From positions 129,613 through 193,612 of the forward strand of contig CAZIUL010000001.1 of the NCBI GenBank assembly GCA_964542475.1: DNA of 64,000 bases, read 5' to 3'. This DNA comes from CAZIUL01 sp964542475. Lineage in GTDB: Bacteria; Planctomycetota; B15-G4; CAYZWU01. The position numbers and the translations under genes were made by a program. Shown here piece by piece: positions 42,201 through 49,613 of this stretch (the first letter of the stretch is position 1; every line of letters begins with the position of its first letter). Below the pieces are notes generated by a model that ran no database searches, was not told where the DNA came from, and saw only the letters and a program-made list of their open reading frames with translations.

Positions 42201-45109
42201 GAGCACGAAAGAACAACCTGAAGAACCTGGACGTGACGATCCCGCACAACTCGCTCACCGTGATCACGGGCCTGTCCGGATCGGGAAAATCATCGCTCGC
42301 TTTTGACACGATCTTTGCCGAGGGCCAGCGCAGGTTCGTTGAGTCGCTCTCCACCTACGCCCGGAGGTTTCTTTCCAGGATGGACAAGGTGCCGGTGGAG
42401 AGGATAGACGGGCTTTCGCCGGCAATCGCCATCGACCAGCGATCAGCCGGCGGCGGGCCGCGTTCCACTGTCGCAACATCCACCGAGATCCACGACTACC
42501 TCCGCCTTCTGTTCGCACGTGTGGGCACACCGCACTGCCCGTCCTGCGGCAGCAGGATACGGGCGTGGTCGCCTGCCGCGGCTGCTGACGATCTTATCCG
42601 AAAAGGCGGAACCGGGCGCGCAATGATCGCGGCCCCGCTTTTCAGGAAGGGGTTCAAGAAGGAGCTCAGCCTGAGGCGCGCTACCGGATTCAGGGAGCTT
42701 GCTCCCGAGCTCCTGAAGCAGGGGTTCTTGAGGGTGCTCATAAACGGGAAGGAGCACAGGCTGGACGGGTCCGGGAAGATGCCCGCGCTGTCGAACGCCG
42801 AGACGATCGACCTGGTTGTGGACCGGGTTTCCCTGGGATCCGCTAAAAAGGGCCGCGTGGCGGAATCGCTGGAGGTCGCGTTCAGGCAGGGGCACGGCTC
42901 AGCCGCGGTGATCCCTGTGGGGCAGGGCGAACCCCGCCTTTATTTGGAGCATGCGGGCTGCCTGAACTGCGATTTTCATCTTGGCGAGCTTACACCCCGC
43001 ATGTTTTCGTTCAACAGCCACGCGGGAGCGTGTCCACGCTGCGAGGGCATGGGAGAGCTGAAAAAATGCGATCCAGAAAGGCTGATTTTCGATCCGGGGA
43101 AACCGCTCCAGTCAGGTGCTGTAAAAGGCAAGGTGGGCAACTGGATCTCAAAGCCCGGCGGGCACGTGGACACAGCGCTTGAAGCCATCGGGAAACTGTT
43201 CGATTTCGACAGGCAAACCCCTTGGAAGAACCTCTCGGACCGGGCAAAAGCGGCGGTGCTGCGCGGCGAGGGGATCGATGGCGGCTCACTGACCGTGACA
43301 AGGAAGAGGCGCAGCAGAACATCCAGCCGCGACTATACCTATGACCTGAAGTGGCACGGGGTGCTTTCCTGGCTCGAGCAGATGTACGGGAGAGCGCGCA
43401 GGGGTTGGAGAAAGTTCGTGCTGGCAAGGCTCATGCACGAAGGGGTTTGCCCCGAATGTAACGGAGGAAGGCTGAAGCCCGAATACCTTGCTGTCACAAC
43501 CGGCGGCAGGAGCATTAAAGAGATATGCAGTCTTTCCATCGACCGGGTGTCCGAGTTTTTCGAGGGGCTGCGTTTCGAGGGTACGGACCGGGAGGTTGCA
43601 AAGGAGATCCTGAAGGAGATCATGAACCGCCTCAGCTTTCTATCCGAGGTGGGGCTCGGGTATCTCACCCTGGATCGTTCTTCAAGAACCCTGTCAGGCG
43701 GTGAGGCTCAGAGGATAAGGCTGGCTTCACAGTTGGGCAACCGCCTGGTCGGCGTGCTCTACATCCTGGACGAGCCTTCGATCGGGCTTCATCCCAGGGA
43801 TGTGGACAGGCTGCTCAACACGCTCACGGAGCTGCGTGATCTCGGTAACACGGTGATAGTTGTGGAGCACGACAAGGACAGCATCAATCGCGCCGACCAC
43901 CTTATCGATCTCGGTCCCGGCGCGGGTCGCGGCGGGGGCGAGCTGCTGTTCTCAGGGCATCCTTCCAGGATCGACAGCTGCAGGCGCTCGCTCACCGGCA
44001 GATATATTTCAGGAGAGGTTACAGCTGTTTGCCACGATGGAAAAGAGGCGCGAAAGGGCCGGGACCGCCGTTTTCTGGGGCTCAGAAGCGCTTCCCGCCA
44101 CAATCTGAAAAACCTTGATGTTGATTTCCCGCTGCAGTCGTTCACAGCAGTGACCGGTGTTTCCGGTTCCGGCAAATCGACGCTTGTCATGGAGCTAATA
44201 AAGGAAGGGCTTGCCAAGGTGCTGAAGAGCAGGAAAGAGAAAAACCCGGCGCAGCACACGATCCCCGGGCTCGGAACGGTTGTCGGCGCGCGCCACATCG
44301 ACAAGCTCGTTGTGATAGACCAGTCCCCGATCGGGCGCACCCCGGCATCTATACCAGCCACCTACACCAAGGTTTTCGCACCGATACGCGATCTGTTCGC
44401 CTCCACGCCGGATGCGAGGATGCGCGGCTTTGCTCCAGGACACTTCTCTTTCAACACGGGGGCCGGCAGGTGCCCCGCATGCGAAGGCCGCGGCGAGGAG
44501 GTGATCGAGATGCACTTCCTGTCGGACGTGGTAGTCAGGTGCGATCTGTGCCGCGGCTCGCGGTACAACAGGGAAACCCTGGCTGTAACCTACAAGGGAG
44601 CGAACATAAGCGATGTGCTCGACATGGAGGTTTCCGCGGCTGCAGCGCACTTCGAAAACCACAACCGCATAAGAAAGGTGCTTGATGTCATGGTTGATGT
44701 AGGGCTCGGTTACCTCAAGCTGGGCCAGTCGGCAAAAAAACTTTCAGGGGGAGAGGCGCAGAGGGTCAAGCTTGCAGCGGAGCTTTGCCGTCCTGACACC
44801 GGCAACACCGTGTACCTGCTAGACGAGCCCACCACAGGGCTTCATTTCGACGATGTCAGGCGACTGGTGAATGTGCTGCGGATGCTTGTGGATAGGGATA
44901 ACACGGTGATCGTGATAGAACACAACCTTGATGTGATAGCAAGCGCTGATCACATCGTGGATCTCGGTCCGGAAGGCGGGGATGCCGGCGGCGAGCTCGT
45001 TTATGCGGGACCGCCGGGGAAGGCGCCCCGGGAGCTGCGATCCCACACCGGCCGGTGTCTGAAGAAGCACATGAACAGCATGCCTGCCAAGGGAGTGCGA
45101 GCCGGATGA
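39245..45109 (+). CDS. uvrA: Tandem-duplicated (double-length) excinuclease ABC subunit UvrA
   Basis: DNA-damage recognition ATPase of nucleotide excision repair, here 1954 residues because two complete UvrA units are fused. Copy 1: Walker A near 33, signature LSGGEAQR at 491, second Walker A at 643, zinc-finger pairs CEHC (743) and CEEC (766), second signature at 833. Copy 2 repeats the same order at 1009, 1483, 1638, CPAC 1743, CDLC 1766, and 1833, an offset of about 976-1000 residues. Both copies keep the CPxC pair of the UvrB-interacting region. A Gly/Ser/Ala-rich linker spans about 935-985. All four nucleotide sites look intact. One chain could mimic the normal UvrA dimer. The stop overlaps the helicase start. 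Confidence 0.93.
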   Translation: MALKDIVIRGAREHNLKGISLQVPRESLVTITGVSGSGKSSLAFDTIFREGQRRFVESLSAYARQFMGRMDKPRVDHIEGLSPTVSIDQHSINRNPRSTVGTITEIYDCFRLQYARIGVPHCPVCTKEVHAHGPDRIVDRIMEHPDGTRLKILAPVVRGRKGEYRKELESYRLKGFVRARIDGKERRLDEKIELSRYKKHFIEIVLDRIVLSEKHRSRVADAVETGLSMTDGLVGIESDDVFKTFSAKLSCPDCDVDIPEMEPRMFSFNSPQGACPRCSGLGQVKRLDPDLLISDPGLSINQGAIRTMTKTGYLAYSRLGPESLAKVASHFGFSLDQPWSTLTEKQKNVLLYGSGKEKLRLSFEWESKSSNVKVKGVDNKPIRGIITTLEDAYRFSRPRHLEKFYRTGACPECNGQRLVPEALSVTFRGKKITELAAMTVEESGSFFSELNLEGREALIAADLVAEVCKRLAFLDGVGLGYLRLDRPASSLSGGEAQRVRLAAQVGSGLQGVVYILDEPSVGLHNRDNKRLISTLEELRDKGNTVFVVEHDRDMMLSSDHLVDIGPGAGRFGGEIVAQGPMPALIAESDTATIAYLSGTSEIPVPKKRRQLCRGLLTLKGARCYNLKGINVSFPFGAMIAVTGVSGSGKSTLVEETLVRALRRELGIRRDESIGEHDSIEGYERIERVIDIDQSPIGRTPRSNPATYTKVFDLIRDVFASCPEARTRGYEKGRFSFNKKGGRCEHCKGAGTIEVEMQFLSNVLIPCEECSSRRYNPETLEILYRGKNINDILEMTVDEALAFLEPYPKITRILETLVDVGLGYMTLGQRSTTLSGGEAQRVKLASELCRPASGNTFYVLDEPTTGLHFEDIKKLLAALDRLVDAGNTVVIIEHNLDVIKNADHVIDLGPEGGEDGGRLVASGTPEEVAAADSSMTGEALAPVLGVKRRSGRGNGRKAGSPESAGSGIASGADPAGGNGCRDLVVTGARKNNLKNLDVTIPHNSLTVITGLSGSGKSSLAFDTIFAEGQRRFVESLSTYARRFLSRMDKVPVERIDGLSPAIAIDQRSAGGGPRSTVATSTEIHDYLRLLFARVGTPHCPSCGSRIRAWSPAAAADDLIRKGGTGRAMIAAPLFRKGFKKELSLRRATGFRELAPELLKQGFLRVLINGKEHRLDGSGKMPALSNAETIDLVVDRVSLGSAKKGRVAESLEVAFRQGHGSAAVIPVGQGEPRLYLEHAGCLNCDFHLGELTPRMFSFNSHAGACPRCEGMGELKKCDPERLIFDPGKPLQSGAVKGKVGNWISKPGGHVDTALEAIGKLFDFDRQTPWKNLSDRAKAAVLRGEGIDGGSLTVTRKRRSRTSSRDYTYDLKWHGVLSWLEQMYGRARRGWRKFVLARLMHEGVCPECNGGRLKPEYLAVTTGGRSIKEICSLSIDRVSEFFEGLRFEGTDREVAKEILKEIMNRLSFLSEVGLGYLTLDRSSRTLSGGEAQRIRLASQLGNRLVGVLYILDEPSIGLHPRDVDRLLNTLTELRDLGNTVIVVEHDKDSINRADHLIDLGPGAGRGGGELLFSGHPSRIDSCRRSLTGRYISGEVTAVCHDGKEARKGRDRRFLGLRSASRHNLKNLDVDFPLQSFTAVTGVSGSGKSTLVMELIKEGLAKVLKSRKEKNPAQHTIPGLGTVVGARHIDKLVVIDQSPIGRTPASIPATYTKVFAPIRDLFASTPDARMRGFAPGHFSFNTGAGRCPACEGRGEEVIEMHFLSDVVVRCDLCRGSRYNRETLAVTYKGANISDVLDMEVSAAAAHFENHNRIRKVLDVMVDVGLGYLKLGQSAKKLSGGEAQRVKLAAELCRPDTGNTVYLLDEPTTGLHFDDVRRLVNVLRMLVDRDNTVIVIEHNLDVIASADHIVDLGPEGGDAGGELVYAGPPGKAPRELRSHTGRCLKKHMNSMPAKGVRAG

Positions 45110-46803
45110 ACAACGAATCGAACGGGTCGAACAGCAGCGTAGCGAAGCCTCTCATCGTGCAGGGCGACAGGACCATCCTGCTCGAGGTTGCCAGCCCGCG
45201 TTTTGCGGAGGCAAGGGACACGCTTTCGCTTTTCGCTGAGCTGGAGAAGAGCCCGGAGCACATTCACACATACAGGATCACACCGATTTCCATCTGGAAC
45301 GCTGCTGCCGCCGGGTACGGGGAAGAGGAGATCATATCGTTTCTGAACCGGATGAGCAGGTACAGGGTGCCCCCGAACATAGAGCACGACATCCGGGACA
45401 ACATCAGGAAGTTCGGTCTTCTTAGCCTCGTGGGGCGGGACAACAGGCTGGTTCTCGTGTCAGACGATGAAAAGCTGCTAAACGAGCTCTGGGCCAACAG
45501 CTTCATGAAAAAGTATATCGACGGACGGGACGGCTCCGGCGGGCTTGTTGTGAAGAAAAATCAGCGCGGGGATATCAAGCAGGCCCTCATCAAGATCGGC
45601 CTGCCTGTCGAGGATGTGGCCGGGTACGTGGATGGCGCGCCGTACGAGATCTCAACGCTGTCCGAGACCAGCGCCGGAGAGCCTTTCCATGTCAGGCAAT
45701 ACCAGCAGGCCGCGGCGGATGTTTTTTATGCGGGCGGGACCGCAAGGGGCGGCAGCGGGGTGATAGTTCTGCCTTGCGGGGCCGGCAAGACAATAGTCGG
45801 CATCGAGGTCATGCACCGGCTGAAAACACACGCGCTGGTTCTGACAACGAACACCATAGCGGTAAAGCAGTGGCAGGCCGAGCTCAAGGACAAGACCGAT
45901 ATCGATCACGAGGACATCGGCGAATACACCGGGGATGTCAAGAGGATCCGCCCGATCACCATCACTACTTACCAGATCCTCACCTACAGGAAGCGTAAGA
46001 CCGATCCGTTCGTGCATTTCGATCTCTTTTCCGCCAGCGACTGGGGGCTCGTGATCTATGACGAGGTCCATCTTTTGCCGGCGCCGGTGTTCAGGGTAAC
46101 CGCAGACATCCAGGCTCGCAGGCGGCTTGGGCTCACGGCCACGCTGATCAGGGAGGATCACAAGGAGGACGAGGTCTTCAGCCTGATCGGTCCGAAGAAA
46201 TACGATGTGCCGTGGAAGGTTCTCGAGAAGCAGGGCTGGATCGCCGCGGCTCACTGCATCGAAATAAGGGTTCCACTCGAAGAAGAACTCAAATACACAT
46301 ATCTTTCGGCCGGGGCCAGGGGTAAGTTCCGAATCGCCTCGGAAAACCCGGCAAAGACCAAGGTGATCGATACGCTTCTGAAGAAGCACAATGGCGACCA
46401 GGTTCTGATAATAGGACAGTACCTGGATCAGCTGAAGCTGCTCGCAAAGTACCTCGACGTTCCGCTTATAACCGGGAAGATGCCCAACAAGGATAGGGCC
46501 ATGCTTTACGATAAGTTCAGGAAGAAAGAGCTCCCCGTTTTGATGGTCTCCAAGGTTGGTAACTTCGCCATAGACCTGCCGGACGCGAACGTGGCCATTC
46601 AGATCTCGGGTACTTTCGGATCCAGGCAGGAGGAGGCTCAGCGCCTCGGCAGGATCTTGAGGCCCAAGGCAGGCGGGCTCAAGGCGTTCTTCTACTCGCT
46701 GGTCACGAGGGATTCGCGAGAGGGGGAGTTCGCGAACAACAGGCAGCTTTTTTTGACAGAGCAGGGATACACATACGAGATAAGGGATGTAACAGCCATA
46801 TAG
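45106..46803 (+). CDS. XPB/Ssl2-type superfamily 2 DNA helicase
   Basis: A 565-residue DNA helicase/translocase of the XPB (ERCC3, RAD25) class. The N-terminal region of about 170 residues carries the XPB damage-recognition-like part (PLIVQGDRTILLEV, TYRITPISIWNAAAAG). Motif I is LPCGAGKT near 223, motif II is DEVH near 318, and motif VI is EEAQRLGRILRPK near 507. LGLTATLIREDHKEDEV is the XPB RED-motif string. ATG 45106 sits in the uvrA stop (ATGA), so the helicase is translationally coupled to the double UvrA; an in-frame start at 45055 would lie inside uvrA. Bacterial XPB is a suspected repair helicase. Confidence 0.9.
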   Translation: MNNESNGSNSSVAKPLIVQGDRTILLEVASPRFAEARDTLSLFAELEKSPEHIHTYRITPISIWNAAAAGYGEEEIISFLNRMSRYRVPPNIEHDIRDNIRKFGLLSLVGRDNRLVLVSDDEKLLNELWANSFMKKYIDGRDGSGGLVVKKNQRGDIKQALIKIGLPVEDVAGYVDGAPYEISTLSETSAGEPFHVRQYQQAAADVFYAGGTARGGSGVIVLPCGAGKTIVGIEVMHRLKTHALVLTTNTIAVKQWQAELKDKTDIDHEDIGEYTGDVKRIRPITITTYQILTYRKRKTDPFVHFDLFSASDWGLVIYDEVHLLPAPVFRVTADIQARRRLGLTATLIREDHKEDEVFSLIGPKKYDVPWKVLEKQGWIAAAHCIEIRVPLEEELKYTYLSAGARGKFRIASENPAKTKVIDTLLKKHNGDQVLIIGQYLDQLKLLAKYLDVPLITGKMPNKDRAMLYDKFRKKELPVLMVSKVGNFAIDLPDANVAIQISGTFGSRQEEAQRLGRILRPKAGGLKAFFYSLVTRDSREGEFANNRQLFLTEQGYTYEIRDVTAI

Positions 46804-46846
46804 GAGCCCTGAAAGCGGGTTCCAAGGAAAGGAATCGAACGTAAAG

Positions 46847-48910
46847 ATGCTGCTCAGCAAAGCACTCAAAGAGAAGCCGGTTTCAGCCCTGAAGGAGTTT
46901 TATTCCTTCTGGGAAGGCGGGGGCGCAGCACCGAGCCAGGTCAAGAAACTGGTGATAACGCTGGTGGAGAGGATGAAGGATGAGGACCTCGTCCGCAAGA
47001 GGTTGAATCTGCTGTCCAAGAAGCTGCTCGAGGTCTTGAAGTTTTTTTTGAGATCCGAGTCGTTTTCGGGCAGCCTGGCGCAGATCCTGACCTCGAAGAC
47101 ATTCTCATACATGAGCCAGTACGAAATGGAGGCTGCGCTCAACGCCCTGCAGAAGAGGGGATTTCTCTTCCCTGAAGCGACAGCCTTGACTGATGCCAGG
47201 GAGCGGCCCAAAACGCTTTTCATTCCCCAGGAGCTCGGGGAGATCCTCCAGAATTTTTTGTGGGACGAGGAAAAGGATATCTACGACACGTTCTCGCTCA
47301 GGGGTTACATTTCCAAGTTTCCAATGAATTTCCTGGAGGGAGGAATCAATCCCGTTTTCAAGAAGCATTACGGCCCTGTCGAGAATCTTGACGAGCTGAT
47401 GAGCCGGCTGGTCCGGGAGGACGAGGTTTTTCACCGGATCGGGAGAATCGGGGACGATGGCCTGAAAAAGGTGTTTGAGAAAGCCGTGTATGAGTTCGGA
47501 GGGGTTCTGTCAAAGGCGACATACGAGAAGATAAACGACGGTTACCCGGAATGGGACCGCCGGGCATGGAAGAAGGTGCTCGAGGAGAACCTGCTTGGCA
47601 CGGTGCGGCATCTTTCTCTGGGCGAGTACGGGTTAAACCACTTCGACGACACGCTGGTGGTTTTCCACGAAGTGGTTGACGTATGCATGACCGCGGAATC
47701 GCACATGGATCCCTCACGGCTTACCGATGTTCTCAGTCTCGGTGTGGACCTGATTTCCGACATTTCCCATTTCATATCTTTTGTGAACCATAACAAGATA
47801 AGGCTCACATTGAGCGGCAGGATATACAAGACCGCCGTCAAAAAAATCAGAGGAAACTTCATCCTGAACAAGAAGAAGCAGATAGAGGATCTGGACATCT
47901 TCGAGTACATATACTCCTTCTGTCTCGGCAACAGGATGATTCAGAGAAAGGGTGACAGGAACCTTTCTCTCACTGTGAAGGGGAAGGCGTGGGATCATCA
48001 ACCCCTGGAACGCAAGCTTTTCAGGCTGATTTCCAGCGCGGGCGAGGAGTGGGAGCAGGGAGAGGATCCGTTTCATCTGCCTTATCTCAAGAAACTCTTC
48101 ATGAAGCATATGCAAGACATCGATGTCAACGCGTGGTACGATGTGATGTACCTGCCTTTCAAATGTCGCAACCAGTACCTGGCAAGCCTGGACAAGGAGA
48201 ACATCCGGGACGCGTTCCAGAACCGGTACCAGTACACGCAGAGCACGGGAATGCGTGATATTGTTCAGCTGTCGCACAGCCTGTTTATGTGGATAAGGAA
48301 CCGTTTTTTTCTGATGGGGCTGGTTGATCTAGGCAGCAGCGAGGGTAAAACTACAGCAATAAGGATGAATATGCTCGGGGCCAAGGGGTTTGGGGTTTCC
48401 CCGCCTCCGAGCGCGGAAGGGACACAGAACCCGCTGATAATCAATCCCGACTTTGAAGTGATCCTGTTCCAGGAAGGTGACAGCTACGACCTGATCACCC
48501 AGATAGACAAGTTCGCGAAAAGGATAAAATCCGACAACACATACCATTTCAAGATCACCAAGAGCTCGGTGGAAAAAGCTGTGGCCAAGGGGATGTCCTC
48601 TTCCCAGATTTTGACGGTGCTGAGCGAGAACAGCAGGGTGGGCATCCCGCAGAACGTCATCTATTCGATAAAGGAATGGGCCGGCAAGGTGAAGTTCGTG
48701 AGTCTGCAGCAGGCCACTCTTTTACGCGGAAGGAACAGGGAGGTTGTCGACAGGATTTTCCAGGCCGGGATAGTCAAGAGCACTATTGTTGAGAGGCTTT
48801 CTCCAACCGTGCTCGTGATCAACACCGATTCCGGCGTCAAGGATCTGAAAGAGGCCATGGAGAAACTCGGCATCTTCATGGAATGTGAAGGGCTGAAAGA
48901 AGGCGGGTAG
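46847..48910 (+). CDS. Helicase-associated (XPB partner-like) protein
   Basis: A 687-residue cytosolic protein that looks like the helicase-associated family (Helicase_C_3 type) encoded beside XPB in other bacteria; I recall an equivalent next to the mycobacterial XPB gene. The N-terminus is helical and winged-helix-like (LKEKPVSALKEFYSFWEGG). The C-terminal 180 residues carry the recognisable pattern LIINPDFEVILFQEGDSYDLITQIDKFAKRI, HFKITKSSVEKAVAKGMSSSQILTVL and IPQNVIYSIKEWAGKV, then a beta-rich end. No nuclease motif is apparent. It starts 43 bases after the helicase. The role is inferred from context: partner or regulator of XPB in repair. Confidence 0.75.
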   Translation: MLLSKALKEKPVSALKEFYSFWEGGGAAPSQVKKLVITLVERMKDEDLVRKRLNLLSKKLLEVLKFFLRSESFSGSLAQILTSKTFSYMSQYEMEAALNALQKRGFLFPEATALTDARERPKTLFIPQELGEILQNFLWDEEKDIYDTFSLRGYISKFPMNFLEGGINPVFKKHYGPVENLDELMSRLVREDEVFHRIGRIGDDGLKKVFEKAVYEFGGVLSKATYEKINDGYPEWDRRAWKKVLEENLLGTVRHLSLGEYGLNHFDDTLVVFHEVVDVCMTAESHMDPSRLTDVLSLGVDLISDISHFISFVNHNKIRLTLSGRIYKTAVKKIRGNFILNKKKQIEDLDIFEYIYSFCLGNRMIQRKGDRNLSLTVKGKAWDHQPLERKLFRLISSAGEEWEQGEDPFHLPYLKKLFMKHMQDIDVNAWYDVMYLPFKCRNQYLASLDKENIRDAFQNRYQYTQSTGMRDIVQLSHSLFMWIRNRFFLMGLVDLGSSEGKTTAIRMNMLGAKGFGVSPPPSAEGTQNPLIINPDFEVILFQEGDSYDLITQIDKFAKRIKSDNTYHFKITKSSVEKAVAKGMSSSQILTVLSENSRVGIPQNVIYSIKEWAGKVKFVSLQQATLLRGRNREVVDRIFQAGIVKSTIVERLSPTVLVINTDSGVKDLKEAMEKLGIFMECEGLKEGG

Positions 48911-48926
48911 GGACATGCAATACAAA

Positions 48927-48950
48927 GAGGGCGAAAAAGTTTTCGCCTTC
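48927..48950. other. Intergenic hairpin without T-tract
   Basis: A ten-base stem GAGGGCGAAA / TTTCGCCTTC (one G-U pair) with an AAGT tetraloop lies 17 bases after the helicase-associated gene. No run of T follows (AAATCC), so at best it is a weak or processing-type terminator or an mRNA-stabilising hairpin. Confidence 0.4.
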
Positions 48951-49009
48951 AAATCCGCAATTCAATAGCTGGAAGGCGGAGCAGCTGGTCAATCTGCGAG
49001 GAGGATGAC

Positions 49010-49537
49010 ATGCCCGGCGGGAATGTTGAGTCACGGAACGCAGCGTACATCCGCGTTTCAAAGGCGGTGAGGCTCTTCCGGTACGCTGTGTATCTCAGCA
49101 TTATCGTTATGCTTCTATGGCTTTTTGCGAGCTTCTCTTTCATCAGGATCGAGCCGGGCGATGATTCGGTGGTGGGTGTCTCGGGGTTTCAGCGCATCCT
49201 GGTTGAGAAGCTTTCGGAAAGCGCTGATCAGGTCGAGCACGGCGATATACTGGTTTTCGCCATTCTCAACAAGGATGACAGGCAGGTTTTCAGGGTAAGC
49301 CGTGTCAAAGGGTTGCCAGGCGATCTGGTGAAGGTGAAAGGGGGCCTGTACTGCGTGAACGGGGAGGAGACAAACATACAGGCCTCGGGCGAGGTAAGGC
49401 TCGAGGGAACCGTCCCGCCCGGCTTTTTTTTTCTGCTGAACGACAACCCGGTTTCGAATTTTCCGGACAGCCGTCGCCTCGGCTTTATCGATTGTCGCTG
49501 GGTCGTTGGACGCTACCTTTCCGAGATGCCGTTTTGA
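49010..49537 (+). CDS. Signal peptidase I-like protein with altered catalytic residues
   Basis: A 175-residue membrane protein of the S26 fold with one helix (about residues 24-48). Box-like segments align with type I signal peptidase: IEPGDDSVVGVSGFQRILVEKL (box B region), VEHGDILVFAI (box C), RVSRVKGLPGDLVKVKGGLYCVNGE (box D) and LNDNPVSNFPDSRRLGFID (box E). The catalytic Lys of box D (KRxxGxPGD) is Ser97 here, and the nucleophile Ser of box B is not in its usual SM/P context (Asp51-Asp52-Ser53). It is therefore probably inactive or mechanistically altered. GAGGAGG precedes the ATG. It lies between the repair genes and transketolase. Confidence 0.68.
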   Translation: MPGGNVESRNAAYIRVSKAVRLFRYAVYLSIIVMLLWLFASFSFIRIEPGDDSVVGVSGFQRILVEKLSESADQVEHGDILVFAILNKDDRQVFRVSRVKGLPGDLVKVKGGLYCVNGEETNIQASGEVRLEGTVPPGFFFLLNDNPVSNFPDSRRLGFIDCRWVVGRYLSEMPF

Positions 49538-49613
49538 CCTTGATTACTGATAACGGCATGTATAATCGCGGGGATAAATTTTGTGACCGGAGTTAATGAT
49601 TGGAGCGACATCC

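Noticed and set aside
45652..46869. 405-codon minus-strand frame opposite the XPB helicase gene
   Set aside because: Antisense to conserved helicase motifs; typical shadow frame of GC-rich coding sequence.
48927..48950. Terminator after the helicase-associated gene
   Set aside because: Good stem but followed by AAATCC rather than T residues.
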